Shown here piece after piece: positions 12,396 through 27,117 of a stretch of 64,000 nt of DNA. The notes beneath the pieces were generated by a model, which was not told the origin of the DNA, searched no databases, and saw only the letters and a program-made list of their open reading frames with translations. A program made the position numbers and the translations under genes. Location of the stretch: contig NC_086032.1 in the NCBI RefSeq assembly GCF_036323735.1, forward strand, positions 46,803,335 through 46,867,334, read 5' to 3'. The first letter of the stretch is position 1; each line of letters opens with the position of its first letter. The stretch comes from Rattus norvegicus (taxonomy: Eukaryota > Chordata > Mammalia > Rodentia > Muridae).

Positions 12396-15340
12396 AAGTG
12401 AGTCAATATTTCTAGGCGAAATCAGTGAGTTCTTAATGGGACATGCTTGTATGAGTGTGCTTTTCAATATACAGCAACATTATAAGGAACGGTATCTAAG
12501 TATCATGGTGAATTCAGTAGTTTCCCAGTAGGATTCCCTTCTAATAAGGTTGTTATTCAAATTAGAGCAACGTTTTAACCAAATGAAACACTGATTCTTT
12601 GTGAATTCAGTTGGTTCCCAGTAGCAGGCTCTTGTAGTAGGTGTCTTTTAAAGATTTATCAAAATTTGGTGAGCCGAATCTCAGTAACTTGGCGAATTCA
12701 GTTAGTTCCTAGTATGCGGCAATAGATATAAGTGGTCTCTTCGTGATATAGAAAATTTTCACGAATTAAATCAAAATTTCGTGGGGAATTCAGTGAGTTC
12801 CCAATGGGACATGCTTGTATGAGTGTGCTTTTCAATATATAGCAACATTTTAATTAACGGAATATAAGGATCATGGTGAATTCTGTAGGTTCCCAATAGG
12901 ATCGCATGTAGTAAGCTTGTTATTCAAGATAGAGCAAAGTTTTAACGAACTGAAACACTGTTTCTTTGTGAATTCAGTTATTTACCAGTAGCAGGCTCCT
13001 GTAATATGTGTACTTTTAAAGATTTATTAAAATTTGTGAGCCGAATCTCAGTAACTTAGTGAATTCAGTTAATTCTTAGTAAGCCACAATAGTCATAAGT
13101 GGTCTGTTCGGGATATAGAAAAATTTTCACGAATTAAATCAAAATTTCTAGGCGAATTCAGTGAGTTCCCAAAGGGACATACTTGTATGAGGGTGCTTTT
13201 CAATATATAGCAACATTTTAAGGGACGGAATCTAAGTATCATGGTGAATTCAGTAGGTTCCCATTAGGATTCGCAGGAAATAAGCTTGTTATTCAAGATA
13301 GAACAACGTTTTACGAAATGAAACAATGTCTCTTTGTGAATTTCGTTAGTTTCCAGTCGCAGGCTCTTGTAATATGTGTACTTTTATGATTTATCAAAAT
13401 TTAGTGAGCCGAATCTCAGTAACTTGATGAATTCAGTTAGTTGCCAGTAGGCCACAGTAGTAATAAGTGGACTGTTAAGGATATACAAAAATTTTCACGA
13501 ATGGAATCAAAATTTCTAGGCGAATTCAGTGAGTTCCCAAGGGGACATGCTTGTATGACTGTGCTTTTCAATATATAGCAACATTTTAAGTAACTGAATC
13601 TAAGTATCATGGTGAATTCTGTATGTTCCCAATAGGATCACTCGTAATAAGCTTGTTATTAAATATAGAGCAACGTTTTAACGAACTGAAACACTGTTTC
13701 TTTGTGAATTCAGTTAGTTCAAAGTAGCAGGCTCTTGTAATATTTGTACATTTAAAGATTTATCAAAATTTGGTGAGCCGATTCTCAGTAACGTGGGAAT
13801 TCTGTTAGTTCCTAGTAAGCCGCAATATTTATAAGTGGTCTCTTCGGGATATAGAAAAATTTTCACGAATTGAGTCAAAATTACAAGGCGAATTCAGTGA
13901 GTTCCCAATGGGACATGCTTGTATGACTGTGCTTTTCAATATACAGCAACTTTTTACGGAACTGAATCTAAGTATCATGGTGAATTCAGTAAGTTCCCAC
14001 TAGGATTATCATGTAATAAGCTTGTTATTGAAGATAGATCAACATTTTAAAGAAATGAAACACTGTCTCTTTGTGAATTCAGTTAGTTCCCAGTAGAAGG
14101 CTCTTGTAATATATGTACTTTTAAAGACTTATCAAAATTTGGTGAGCCCAATCTCAGTAACTTGGTGAATTCAATCAGTTCCCAATAGGCCGCAGTAGTA
14201 ATAAGTGCACTGTTCGGGAAAAAAAAAATTTCACGAATGGAATCTAAATTTCTAGGCAAATTCTGTGACTTCCCAATGGGACATGCTTGTATGAGTGTTC
14301 TATTTAATGTACAGCAACATTTTAAGTAATGGAATCTAAGAATCATGTTGAATTCTGTAGGTTCCCAATAGGATCGTATGTAATAAGCTTCTTATTCATC
14401 ATAGAGCAACGTTTGAACGAATTGAAATACTGTTTCTTTGTGAAGTCAGTTATTTCCCAGTAGCAGGCTCTTCTAATATGTGTACTTTTAAAGATTTATC
14501 AAAATTTGGTGAGCCGAATCTCAGTAAAATGGTGAATTCAGTTTGTTCGCAATAGGCCGCATTAGTAATAAGTTGACTGTTCAGGATATAGAAAAGTTTT
14601 CACGAATAGAATCAAAATTTCTAGGCGAATTCCGTGAGTTCCCAATTGGACATGCTTGTATGAGTGTGATTTTCAATATATAGCAACATTTTAAGTAACA
14701 GAATCTAAGTATCATTGTGAATTCTGTAGGTTACCAATGGGATCGCATGTAATAAGCTTGTTATTCAAGATAGAGCAAGGTTTTAACGAATTGAAAGACT
14801 GTTTCTTTGTGAATTCAGTTATTTCCCAGTCGCAGGCTCTTGTAGTATGTGTACTTTTAAAGATTTATAAAAATTTTGTGAGCCGAATCACAGTAATTTG
14901 GTGAGTTCAGTTAGTTCCTAGTAAGCCGCAATAGTTATAAGTGGACTGTTCGGGATATACAAAAATTTTCACGAATTGAGTCAAAATTTCTAGGCGAATT
15001 CAGTGAGTTCCCAATGGGACATGCTTGTAATAGGGTGCTTTTCAATATATAGCAACATTTTAAGGAACGGTATATAAGTATCGTGGTGAATTAAGTAGTT
15101 TCCCAATAGGATTCGCATGTAATAAGCTTGTTATTCAAGATAGAGCAACGTTTTAACAAACTGAAACACTTTTCTTTGTGAATTCAGTTAGTTTTCAGTA
15201 GCAGGCTCTTGTAATATGTGTCTTTTAATGATTTATCAAAATTTGGTGAGCCGAATATCAGTAACTGGTGAATTCAGTTCGTTCCCAATAGGCCGCAGTA
15301 GTAATACGTGGACTGCTCGGGATATAGAAAAATTTTCACG
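12396..15340 (+). repeat. HOR unit 2 (variant type B, A10)
   Basis: 2,945 bp. Type B alleles are AAAGGGACATACTTG near 13,172, CCCATTAGG near 13,261 and TTGAAGATAG near 14,027. The A-run near 14,219 has 10 A. Like unit 1, and unlike later units, it begins with AAGTGAGTCA at the landmark. Confidence 0.9.
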
Positions 15341-18284
15341 AATTGAGTCAATATTTCTAGGCGAAATCAGTGAGTTCTTAATGGGACATGCTTGTATGAG
15401 TGTGCTTTTCAATATACAGCAACATTATAAGGAACGGTATCTAAGTATCATGGTGAATTCAGTAGTTTCCCAGTAGGATTCCCTTCTAATAAGGTTGTTA
15501 TTCAAATTAGAGCAACGTTTTAACCAAATGAAACACTGATTCTTTGTGAATTCAGTTGGTTCCCAGTAGCAGGCTCTTGTAGTAGGTGTCTTTTAAAGAT
15601 TTATCAAAATTTGGTGAGCCGAATCTCAGTAACTTGGCGAATTCAGTTAGTTCCTAGTATGCGGCAATAGATATAAGTGGTCTCTTCGTGATATAGAAAA
15701 TTTTCACGAATTAAATCAAAATTTCGTGGGGAATTCAGTGAGTTCCCAATGGGACATGCTTGTATGAGTGTGCTTTTCAATATATAGCAACATTTTAATT
15801 AACGGAATATAAGGATCATGGTGAATTCTGTAGGTTCCCAATAGGATCGCATGTAGTAAGCTTGTTATTCAAGATAGAGCAAAGTTTTAACGAACTGAAA
15901 CACTGTTTCTTTGTGAATTCAGTTATTTACCAGTAGCAGGCTCCTGTAATATGTGTACTTTTAAAGATTTATTAAAATTTGTGAGCCGAATCTCAGTAAC
16001 TTAGTGAATTCAGTTAATTCTTAGTAAGCCACAATAGTCATAAGTGGTCTGTTCGGGATATAGAAAAATTTTCACGAATTAAATCAAAATTTCTAGGCGA
16101 ATTCAGTGAGTTCCCAATGGGATATGCTTGTATGAGGGTGCTTTTCAATATATAGCAACATTTTAAGGGACGGAATCTAAGTATCATGGTGAATTCAGTA
16201 GGTTCCCACTAGGATTCGCAGGAAATAAGCTTGTTATTCAAGATAGAACAACGTTTTACGAAATGAAACAATGTCTCTTTGTGAATTTCGTTAGTTTCCA
16301 GTCGCAGGCTCTTGTAATATGTGTACTTTTATGATTTATCAAAATTTAGTGAGCCGAATCTCAGTAACTTGATGAATTCAGTTAGTTGCCAGTAGGCCAC
16401 AGTAGTAATAAGTGGACTGTTAAGGATATACAAAAATTTTCACGAATGGAATCAAAATTTCTAGGCGAATTCAGTGAGTTCCCAAGGGGACATGCTTGTA
16501 TGACTGTGCTTTTCAATATATAGCAACATTTTAAGTAACTGAATCTAAGTATCATGGTGAATTCTGTATGTTCCCAATAGGATCACTCGTAATAAGCTTG
16601 TTATTAAATATAGAGCAACGTTTTAACGAACTGAAACACTGTTTCTTTGTGAATTCAGTTAGTTCAAAGTAGCAGGCTCTTGTAATATTTGTACATTTAA
16701 AGATTTATCAAAATTTGGTGAGCCGATTCTCAGTAACGTGGGAATTCTGTTAGTTCCTAGTAAGCCGCAATATTTATAAGTGGTCTCTTCGGGATATAGA
16801 AAAATTTTCACGAATTGAGTCAAAATTACAAGGCGAATTCAGTGAGTTCCCAATGGGACATGCTTGTATGACTGTGCTTTTCAATATACAGCAACTTTTT
16901 ACGGAACTGAATCTAAGTATCATGGTGAATTCAGTAAGTTCCCACTAGGATTATCATGTAATAAGCTTGTTATTGAAAATAGATCAACATTTTAAAGAAA
17001 TGAAACACTGTCTCTTTGTGAATTCAGTTAGTTCCCAGTAGAAGGCTCTTGTAATATATGTACTTTTAAAGACTTATCAAAATTTGGTGAGCCCAATCTC
17101 AGTAACTTGGTGAATTCAATCAGTTCCCAATAGGCCGCAGTAGTAATAAGTGCACTGTTCGGGAAAAAAAAATTTCACGAATGGAATCTAAATTTCTAGG
17201 CAAATTCTGTGACTTCCCAATGGGACATGCTTGTATGAGTGTTCTATTTAATGTACAGCAACATTTTAAGTAATGGAATCTAAGAATCATGTTGAATTCT
17301 GTAGGTTCCCAATAGGATCGTATGTAATAAGCTTCTTATTCATCATAGAGCAACGTTTGAACGAATTGAAATACTGTTTCTTTGTGAAGTCAGTTATTTC
17401 CCAGTAGCAGGCTCTTCTAATATGTGTACTTTTAAAGATTTATCAAAATTTGGTGAGCCGAATCTCAGTAAAATGGTGAATTCAGTTTGTTCGCAATAGG
17501 CCGCATTAGTAATAAGTTGACTGTTCAGGATATAGAAAAGTTTTCACGAATAGAATCAAAATTTCTAGGCGAATTCCGTGAGTTCCCAATTGGACATGCT
17601 TGTATGAGTGTGATTTTCAATATATAGCAACATTTTAAGTAACAGAATCTAAGTATCATTGTGAATTCTGTAGGTTACCAATGGGATCGCATGTAATAAG
17701 CTTGTTATTCAAGATAGAGCAAGGTTTTAACGAATTGAAAGACTGTTTCTTTGTGAATTCAGTTATTTCCCAGTCGCAGGCTCTTGTAGTATGTGTACTT
17801 TTAAAGATTTATAAAAATTTTGTGAGCCGAATCACAGTAATTTGGTGAGTTCAGTTAGTTCCTAGTAAGCCGCAATAGTTATAAGTGGACTGTTCGGGAT
17901 ATACAAAAATTTTCACGAATTGAGTCAAAATTTCTAGGCGAATTCAGTGAGTTCCCAATGGGACATGCTTGTAATAGGGTGCTTTTCAATATATAGCAAC
18001 ATTTTAAGGAACGGTATATAAGTATCGTGGTGAATTAAGTAGTTTCCCAATAGGATTCGCATGTAATAAGCTTGTTATTCAAGATAGAGCAACGTTTTAA
18101 CAAACTGAAACACTTTTCTTTGTGAATTCAGTTAGTTTTCAGTAGCAGGCTCTTGTAATATGTGTCTTTTAATGATTTATCAAAATTTGGTGAGCCGAAT
18201 ATCAGTAACTGGTGAATTCAGTTCGTTCCCAATAGGCCGCAGTAGTAATACGTGGACTGCTCGGGATATAGAAAAATTTTCACG
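15341..18284 (+). repeat. HOR unit 3 (variant type A)
   Basis: 2,944 bp. It carries the same three type A alleles as unit 1 (GGGATATGCTTG near 16,120, CCCACTAGG near 16,205, TTGAAAATAG near 16,973) although the intervening unit 2 does not. The A-run is 9 long. The landmark reads AATTGAGTCA, as in all later units. Confidence 0.9.
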
Positions 18285-21228
18285 AATTGAGTCAATATTT
18301 CTAGGCGAAATCAGTGAGTTCTTAATGGGACATGCTTGTATGAGTGTGCTTTTCAATATACAGCAACATTATAAGGAACGGTATCTAAGTATCATGGTGA
18401 ATTCAGTAGTTTCCCAGTAGGATTCCCTTCTAATAAGGTTGTTATTCAAATTAGAGCAACGTTTTAACCAAATGAAACACTGATTCTTTGTGAATTCAGT
18501 TGGTTCCCAGTAGCAGGCTCTTGTAGTAGGTGTCTTTTAAAGATTTATCAAAATTTGGTGAGCCGAATCTCAGTAACTTGGCGAATTCAGTTAGTTCCTA
18601 GTATGCGGCAATAGATATAAGTGGTCTCTTCGTGATATAGAAAATTTTCACGAATTAAATCAAAATTTCGTGGGGAATTCAGTGAGTTCCCAATGGGACA
18701 TGCTTGTATGAGTGTGCTTTTCAATATATAGCAACATTTTAATTAACGGAATATAAGGATCATGGTGAATTCTGTAGGTTCCCAATAGGATCGCATGTAG
18801 TAAGCTTGTTATTCAAGATAGAGCAAAGTTTTAACGAACTGAAACACTGTTTCTTTGTGAATTCAGTTATTTACCAGTAGCAGACTCCTGTAATATGTGT
18901 ACTTTTAAAGATTTATTAAAATTTGTGAGCCGAATCTCAGTAACTTAGTGAATTCAGTTAATTCTTAGTAAGCCACAATAGTCATAAGTGGTCTGTTCGG
19001 GATATAGAAAAATTTTCACGAATTAAATCAAAATTTCTAGGCGAATTCAGTGAGTTCCCAAAGGGACATACTTGTATGAGGGTGCTTTTCAATATATAGC
19101 AACATTTTAAGGGACGGAATCTAAGTATCATGGTGAATTCAGTAGGTTCCCATTAGGATTCGCAGGAAATAAGCTTGTTATTCAAGATAGAACAACGTTT
19201 TACGAAATGAAACAATGTCTCTTTGTGAATTTCGTTAGTTTCCAGTCGCAGGCTCTTGTAATATGTGTACTTTTATGATTTATCAAAATTTAGTGAGCCG
19301 AATCTCAGTAACTTGATGAATTCAGTTAGTTGCCAGTAGGCCACAGTAGTAATAAGTGGACTGTTAAGGATATACAAAAATTTTCACGAATGGAATCAAA
19401 ATTTCTAGGCGAATTCAGTGAGTTCCCAAGGGGACATGCTTGTATGACTGTGCTTTTCAATATATAGCAACATTTTAAGTAACTGAATCTAAGTATCATG
19501 GTGAATTCTGTATGTTCCCAATAGGATCACTCGTAATAAGCTTGTTATTAAATATAGAGCAACGTTTTAACGAACTGAAACACTGTTTCTTTGTGAATTC
19601 AGTTAGTTCAAAGTAGCAGGCTCTTGTAATATTTGTACATTTAAAGATTTATCAAAATTTGGTGAGCCGATTCTCAGTAACGTGGGAATTCTGTTAGTTC
19701 CTAGTAAGCCGCAATATTTATAAGTGGTCTCTTCGGGATATAGAAAAATTTTCACGAATTGAGTCAAAATTACAAGGCGAATTCAGTGAGTTCCCAATGG
19801 GACATGCTTGTATGACTGTGCTTTTCAATATACAGCAACTTTTTACGGAACTGAATCTAAGTATCATGGTGAATTCAGTAAGTTCCCACTAGGATTATCA
19901 TGTAATAAGCTTGTTATTGAAGATAGATCAACATTTTAAAGAAATGAAACACTGTCTCTTTGTGAATTCAGTTAGTTCCCAGTAGAAGGCTCTTGTAATA
20001 TATGTACTTTTAAAGACTTATCAAAATTTGGTGAGCCCAATCTCAGTAACTTGGTGAATTCAATCAGTTCCCAATAGGCCGCAGTAGTAATAAGTGCACT
20101 GTTCGGGAAAAAAAAATTTCACGAATGGAATCTAAATTTCTAGGCAAATTCTGTGACTTCCCAATGGGACATGCTTGTATGAGTGTTCTATTTAATGTAC
20201 AGCAACATTTTAAGTAATGGAATCTAAGAATCATGTTGAATTCTGTAGGTTCCCAATAGGATCGTATGTAATAAGCTTCTTATTCATCATAGAGCAACGT
20301 TTGAACGAATTGAAATACTGTTTCTTTGTGAAGTCAGTTATTTCCCAGTAGCAGGCTCTTCTAATATGTGTACTTTTAAAGATTTATCAAAATTTGGTGA
20401 GCCGAATCTCAGTAAAATGGTGAATTCAGTTTGTTCGCAATAGGCCGCATTAGTAATAAGTTGACTGTTCAGGATATAGAAAAGTTTTCACGAATAGAAT
20501 CAAAATTTCTAGGCGAATTCCGTGAGTTCCCAATTGGACATGCTTGTATGAGTGCGATTTTCAATATATAGCAACATTTTAAGTAACAGAATCTAAGTAT
20601 CATTGTGAATTCTGTAGGTTACCAATGGGATCGCATGTAATAAGCTTGTTATTCAAGATAGAGCAAGGTTTTAACGAATTGAAAGACTGTTTCTTTGTGA
20701 ATTCAGTTATTTCCCAGTCGCAGGCTCTTGTAGTATGTGTACTTTTAAAGATTTATAAAAATTTTGTGAGCCGAATCACAGTAATTTGGTGAGTTCAGTT
20801 AGTTCCTAGTAAGCCGCAATAGTTATAAGTGGACTGTTCGGGATATACAAAAATTTTCACGAATTGAGTCAAAATTTCTAGGCGAATTCAGTGAGTTCCC
20901 AATGGGACATGCTTGTAATAGGGTGCTTTTCAATATATAGCAACATTTTAAGGAACGGTATATAAGTATCGTGGTGAATTAAGTAGTTTCCCAATAGGAT
21001 TCGCATGTAATAAGCTTGTTATTCAAGATAGAGCAACGTTTTAACAAACTGAAACACTTTTCTTTGTGAATTCAGTTAGTTTTCAGTAGCAGGCTCTTGT
21101 AATATGTGTCTTTTAATGATTTATCAAAATTTGGTGAGCCGAATATCAGTAACTGGTGAATTCAGTTCGTTCCCAATAGGCCGCAGTAGTAATACGTGGA
21201 CTGCTCGGGATATAGAAAAATTTTCACG
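18285..21228 (+). repeat. HOR unit 4 (variant type B)
   Basis: 2,944 bp, A-run of 9. It has type B alleles near 19,057, 19,150 and 19,917. Private changes include GCAGACTCC near 18,882 (others GCAGGCTCC) and GAGTGCGATT near 20,550 (others GAGTGTGATT). Confidence 0.9.
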
Positions 21229-24173
21229 AATTGAGTCAATATTTCTAGGCGAAATCAGTGAGTTCTTAATGGGACATGCTTGTATGAGTGTGCTTTTCAA
21301 TATACAGCAACATTATAAGGAACGGTATCTAAGTATCATGGTGAATTCAGTAGTTTCCCAGTAGGATTCCCTTCTAATAAGGTTGTTATTCAAATTAGAG
21401 CAACGTTTTAACCAAATGAAACACTGATTCTTTGTGAATTCAGTTGGTTCCCAGTAGCAGGCTCTTGTAGTAGGTGTCTTTTAAAGATTTATCAAAATTT
21501 GGTGAGCCGAATCTCAGTAACTTGGCGAATTCAGTTAGTTCCTAGTATGCGGCAATAGATATAAGTGGTCTCTTCGTGATATAGAAAATTTTCACGAATT
21601 AAATCAAAATTTCGTGGGGAATTCAGTGAGTTCCCAATGGGACATGCTTGTATGAGTGTGCTTTTCAATATATAGCAACATTTTAATTAACGGACTATAA
21701 GGATCATGGTGAATTCTGTAGGTCCCCAATAGGATCGCATGTAGTAAGCTTGTTATTCAAGATAGAGCAAAGTTTTAACGAACTGAAACACTGTTTCTTT
21801 GTGAATTCAGTTATTTACCAGTAGCAGGCTCCTGTAATATGTGTACTTTTAAAGATTTATTAAAATTTGTGAGCCGAATCTCAGTAACTTAGTGAATTCA
21901 GTTAATTCTTAGTAAGCCACAATAGTCATAAGTGGTCTGTTCGGGATATAGAAAAATTTTCACGAATTAAATCAAAATTTCTAGGCGAATTCAGTGAGTT
22001 CCCAAAGGGACATACTTGTATGAGGGTGCTTTTCAATATATAGCAACATTTTAAGGGACGGAATCTAAGTATCATGGTGAATTCAGTAGGTTCCCATTAG
22101 GATTCGCAGGAAATAAGCTTGTTATTCAAGATAGAACAACGTTTTACGAAATGAAACAATGTCTCTTTGTGAATTTCGTTAGTTTCCAGTCGCAGGCTCT
22201 TGTAATATGTGTACTTTTATGATTTATCAAAATTTAGTGAGCCGAATCTCAGTAACTTGATGAATTCAGTTAGTTGCCAGTAGGCCACAGTAGTAATAAG
22301 TGGACTGTTAAGGATATACAAAAATTTTCACGAATGGAATCAAAATTTCTAGGCGAATTCAGTGAGTTCCCAAGGGGACATGCTTGTATGACTGTGCTTT
22401 TCAATATATAGCAACATTTTAAGTAACTGAATCTAAGTATCATGGTGAATTCTGTATGTTCCCAATAGGATCACTCGTAATAAGCTTGTTATTAAATATA
22501 GAGCAACGTTTTAACGAACTGAAACACTGTTTCTTTGTGAATTCAGTTAGTTCAAAGTAGCAGGCTCTTGTAATATTTGTACATTTAAAGATTTATCAAA
22601 ATTTGGTGAGCCGATTCTCAGTAACGTGGGAATTCTGTTAGTTCCTAGTAAGCCGCAATATTTATAAGTGGTCTCTTCGGGATATAGAAAAATTTTCACG
22701 AATTGAGTCAAAATTACAAGGCGAATTCAGTGAGTTCCCAATGGGACATGCTTGTATGACTGTGCTTTTCAATATACAGCAACTTTTTACGGAACTGAAT
22801 CTAAGTATCATGGTGAATTCAGTAAGTTCCCACTAGGATTATCATGTAATAAGCTTGTTATTGAAGATAGATCAACATTTTAAAGAAATGAAACACTGTC
22901 TCTTTGTGAATTCAGTTAGTTCCCAGTAGAAGGCTCTTGTAATATATGTACTTTTAAAGACTTATCAAAATTTGGTGAGCCCAATCTCAGTAACTTGGTG
23001 AATTCAATCAGTTCCCAATAGGCCGCAGTAGTAATAAGTGCACTGTTCGGGAAAAAAAAAATTTCACGAATGGAATCTAAATTTCTAGGCAAATTCTGTG
23101 ACTTCCCAATGGGACATGCTTGTATGAGTGTTCTATTTAATGTACAGCAACATTTTAAGTAATGGAATCTAAGAATCATGTTGAATTCTGTAGGTTCCCA
23201 ATAGGATCGTATGTAATAAGCTTCTTATTCATCATAGAGCAACGTTTGAACGAATTGAAATACTGTTTCTTTGTGAAGTCAGTTATTTCCCAGTAGCAGG
23301 CTCTTCTAATATGTGTACTTTTAAAGATTTATCAAAATTTGGTGAGCCGAATCTCAGTAAAATGGTGAATTCAGTTTGTTCGCAATAGGCCGCATTAGTA
23401 ATAAGTTGACTGTTCAGGATATAGAAAAGTTTTCACGAATAGAATCAAAATTTCTAGGCGAATTCTGTGAGTTCCCAATTGGACATGCTTGTATGAGTGT
23501 GATTTTCAATATATAGCAACATTTTAAGTAACAGAATCTAAGTATCATTGTGAATTCTGTAGGTTACCAATGGGATCGCATGTAATAAGCTTGTTATTCA
23601 AGATAGAGCAAGGTTTTAACGAATTGAAAGACTGTTTCTTTGTGAATTCAGTTATTTCCCAGTCGCAGGCTCTTGTAGTATGTGTACTTTTAAAGATTTA
23701 TAAAAATTTTGTGAGCCGAATCACAGTAATTTGGTGAGTTCAGTTAGTTCCTAGTAAGCCGCAATAGTTATAAGTGGACTGTTCGGGATATACAAAAATT
23801 TTCACGAATTGAGTCAAAATTTCTAGGCGAATTCAGTGAGTTCCCAATGGGACATGCTTGTAATAGGGTGCTTTTCAATATATAGCAACATTTTAAGGAA
23901 CGGTATATAAGTATCGTGGTGAATTAAGTAGTTTCCCAATAGGATTCGCATGTAATAAGCTTGTTATTCAAGATAGAGCAACGTTTTAACAAACTGAAAC
24001 ACTTTTCTTTGTGAATTCAGTTAGTTTTCAGTAGCAGGCTCTTGTAATATGTGTCTTTTAATGATTTATCAAAATTTGGTGAGCCGAATATCAGTAACTG
24101 GTGAATTCAGTTCGTTCCCAATAGGCCGCAGTAGTAATACGTGGACTGCTCGGGATATAGAAAAATTTTCACG
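21229..24173 (+). repeat. HOR unit 5 (variant type B, A10)
   Basis: 2,945 bp, with 10 A near 23,052. Type B alleles. It is the first unit with GTAGGTCCCC near 21,720, shared with units 6 and 7 where earlier units read GTAGGTTCCC. Private changes include CGGACTATAAGG near 21,695 and GAATTCTGTGAG near 23,461. Confidence 0.9.
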
Positions 24174-27117
24174 AATTGAGTCAATATTTCTAGGCGAAAT
24201 CAGTGAGTTCTTAATGGGACATGCTTGTATGAGTGTGCTTTTCAATATACAGCAACATTATAAGGAACGGTATCTAAGTATCATGGTGAATTCAGTAGTT
24301 TCCCAGTAGGATTCCCTTCTAATAAGGTTGTTATTCAAATTAGAGCAACGTTTTAACCAAATGAAACACTGATTCTTTGTGAATTCAGTTGGTTCCCAGT
24401 AGCAGGCTCTTGTAGTAGGTGTCTTTTAAAGATTTATCAAAATTTGGTGAGCCGAATCTCAGTAACTTGGCGAATTCAGTTAGTTCCTAGTATGCGGCAA
24501 TAGATATAAGTGGTCTCTTCGTGATATAGAAAATTTTCACGAATTAAATCAAAATTTCGTGGGGAATTCAGTGAGTTCCCAATGGGACATGCTTGTATGA
24601 GTGTGCTTTTCAATATATAGCAACATTTTAATTAACGGAATATAAGGATCATGGTGAATTCTGTAGGTCCCCAATAGGATCGCATGTAGTAAGCTTGTTA
24701 TTCAAGATAGAGCAAAGTTTTAACGAACTGAAACACTGTTTCTTTGTGAATTCAGTTATTTACCAGTAGCAGGCTCCTGTAATATGTGTACTTTTAAAGA
24801 TTTATTAAAATTTGTGAGCCGAATCTCAGTAACTTAGTGAATTCAGTTAATTCTTAGTAAGCCACAATAGTCATAAGTGGTCTGTTCGGGATATAGAAAA
24901 ATTTTCACGAATTAAATCAAAATTTCTAGGCGAATTCAGTGAGTTCCCAAAGGGACATACTTGTATGAGGGTGCTTTTCAATATATAGCAACATTTTAAG
25001 GGACGGAATCTAAGTATCATGGTGAATTCAGTAGGTTCCCATTAGGATTCGCAGGAAATAAGCTTGTTATTCAAGATAGAACAACGTTTTACGAAATGAA
25101 ACAATGTCTCTTTGTGAATTTCGTTAGTTTCCAGTCGCAGGCTCTTGTAATATGTGTACTTTTATGATTTATCAAAATTTAGTGAGCCGAATCTCAGTAA
25201 CTTGATGAATTCAGTTAGTTGCCAGTAGGCCACAGTAGTAATAAGTGGACTGTTAAGGATATACAAAAATTTTCACGAATGGAATCAAAATTTCTAGGCG
25301 AATTCAGTGAGTTCCCAAGGGGACATGCTTGTATGACTGTGCTTTTCAATATATAGCAACATTTTAAGTAACTGAATCTAAGTATCATGGTGAATTCTGT
25401 ATGTTCCCAATAGGATCACTCGTAATAAGCTTGTTATTAAATATAGAGCAACGTTTTAACGAACTGAAACACTGTTTCTTTGTGAATTCAGTTAGTTCAA
25501 AGTAGCAGGCTCTTGTAATATTTGTACATTTAAAGATTTATCAAAATTTGGTGAGCCGATTCTCAGTAACGTGGGAATTCTGTTAGTTCCTAGTAAGCCG
25601 CAATATTTATAAGTGGTCTCTTCGGGATATAGAAAAATTTTCACGAATTGAGTCAAAATTACAAGGCGAATTCAGTGAGTTCCCAATGGGACATGCTTGT
25701 ATGACTGTGCTTTTCAATATACAGCAACTTTTTACGGAACTGAATCTAAGTATCATGGTGAATTCAGTAAGTTCCCACTAGGATTATCATGTAATAAGCT
25801 TGTTATTGAAGATAGATCAACATTTTAAAGAAATGAAACACTGTCTCTTTGTGAATTCAGTTAGTTCCCAGTAGAAGGCTCTTGTAATATATGTACTTTT
25901 AAAGACTTATCAAAATTTGGTGAGCCCAATCTCAGTAACTTGGTGAATTCAATCAGTTCCCAATAGGCCGCAGTAGTAATAAGTGCACTGTTCGGGAAAA
26001 AAAAATTTCACGAATGGAATCTAAATTTCTAGGCAAATTCTGTGACTTCCCAATGGGACATGCTTGTATGAGTGTTCTATTTAATGTACAGCAACATTTT
26101 AAGTAATGGAATCTAAGAATCATGTTGAATTCTGTAGGTTCCCAATAGGATCGTATGTAATAAGCTTCTTATTCATCATAGAGCAACGTTTGAACGAATT
26201 GAAATACTGTTTCTTTGTGAAGTCAGTTATTTCCCAGTAGCAGGCTCTTCTAATATGTGTACTTTTAAAGATTTATCAAAATTTGGTGAGCCGAATCTCA
26301 GTAAAATGGTGAATTCAGTTTGTTCGCAATAGGCCGCATTAGTAATAAGTTGACTGTTCAGGATATAGAAAAGTTTTCACGAATAGAATCAAAATTTCTA
26401 GGCGAATTCCGTGAGTTCCCAATTGGACATGCTTGTATGAGTGTGATTTTCAATATATAGCAACATTTTAAGTAACAGAATCTAAGTATCATTGTGAATT
26501 CTGTAGGTTACCAATGGGATCGCATGTAATAAGCTTGTTATTCAAGATAGAGCAAGGTTTTAACGAATTGAAAGACTGTTTCTTTGTGAATTCAGTTATT
26601 TCCCAGTCGCAGGCTCTTGTAGTATGTGTACTTTTAAAGATTTATAAAAATTTTGTGAGCCGAATCACAGTAATTTGGTGAGTTCAGTTAGTTCCTAGTA
26701 AGCCGCAATAGTTATAAGTGGACTGTTCGGGATATACAAAAATTTTCACGAATTGAGTCAAAATTTCTAGGCTAATTCAGTGAGTTCCCAATGGGACATG
26801 CTTGTAATAGGGTGCTTTTCAATATATAGCAACATTTTAAGGAACGGTATATAAGTATCGTGGTGAATTAAGTAGTTTCCCAATAGGATTCGCATGTAAT
26901 AAGCTTGTTATTCAAGATAGAGCAACGTTTTAACAAACTGAAACACTTTTCTTTGTGAATTCAGTTAGTTTTCAGTAGCAGGCTCTTGTAATATGTGTCT
27001 TTTAATGATTTATCAAAATTTGGTGAGCCGAATATCAGTAACTGGTGAATTCAGTTCGTTCCCAATAGGCCGCAGTAGTAATACGTGGACTGCTCGGGAT
27101 ATAGAAAAATTTTCACG
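24174..27117 (+). repeat. HOR unit 6 (variant type B)
   Basis: 2,944 bp, A-run of 9. It has type B alleles near 24,950 and 25,040 and shares GTAGGTCCCC (near 24,664) with units 5 and 7. A private change is GGCTAATTCAG near 26,771, where others read GGCGAATTCAG. Confidence 0.9.
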
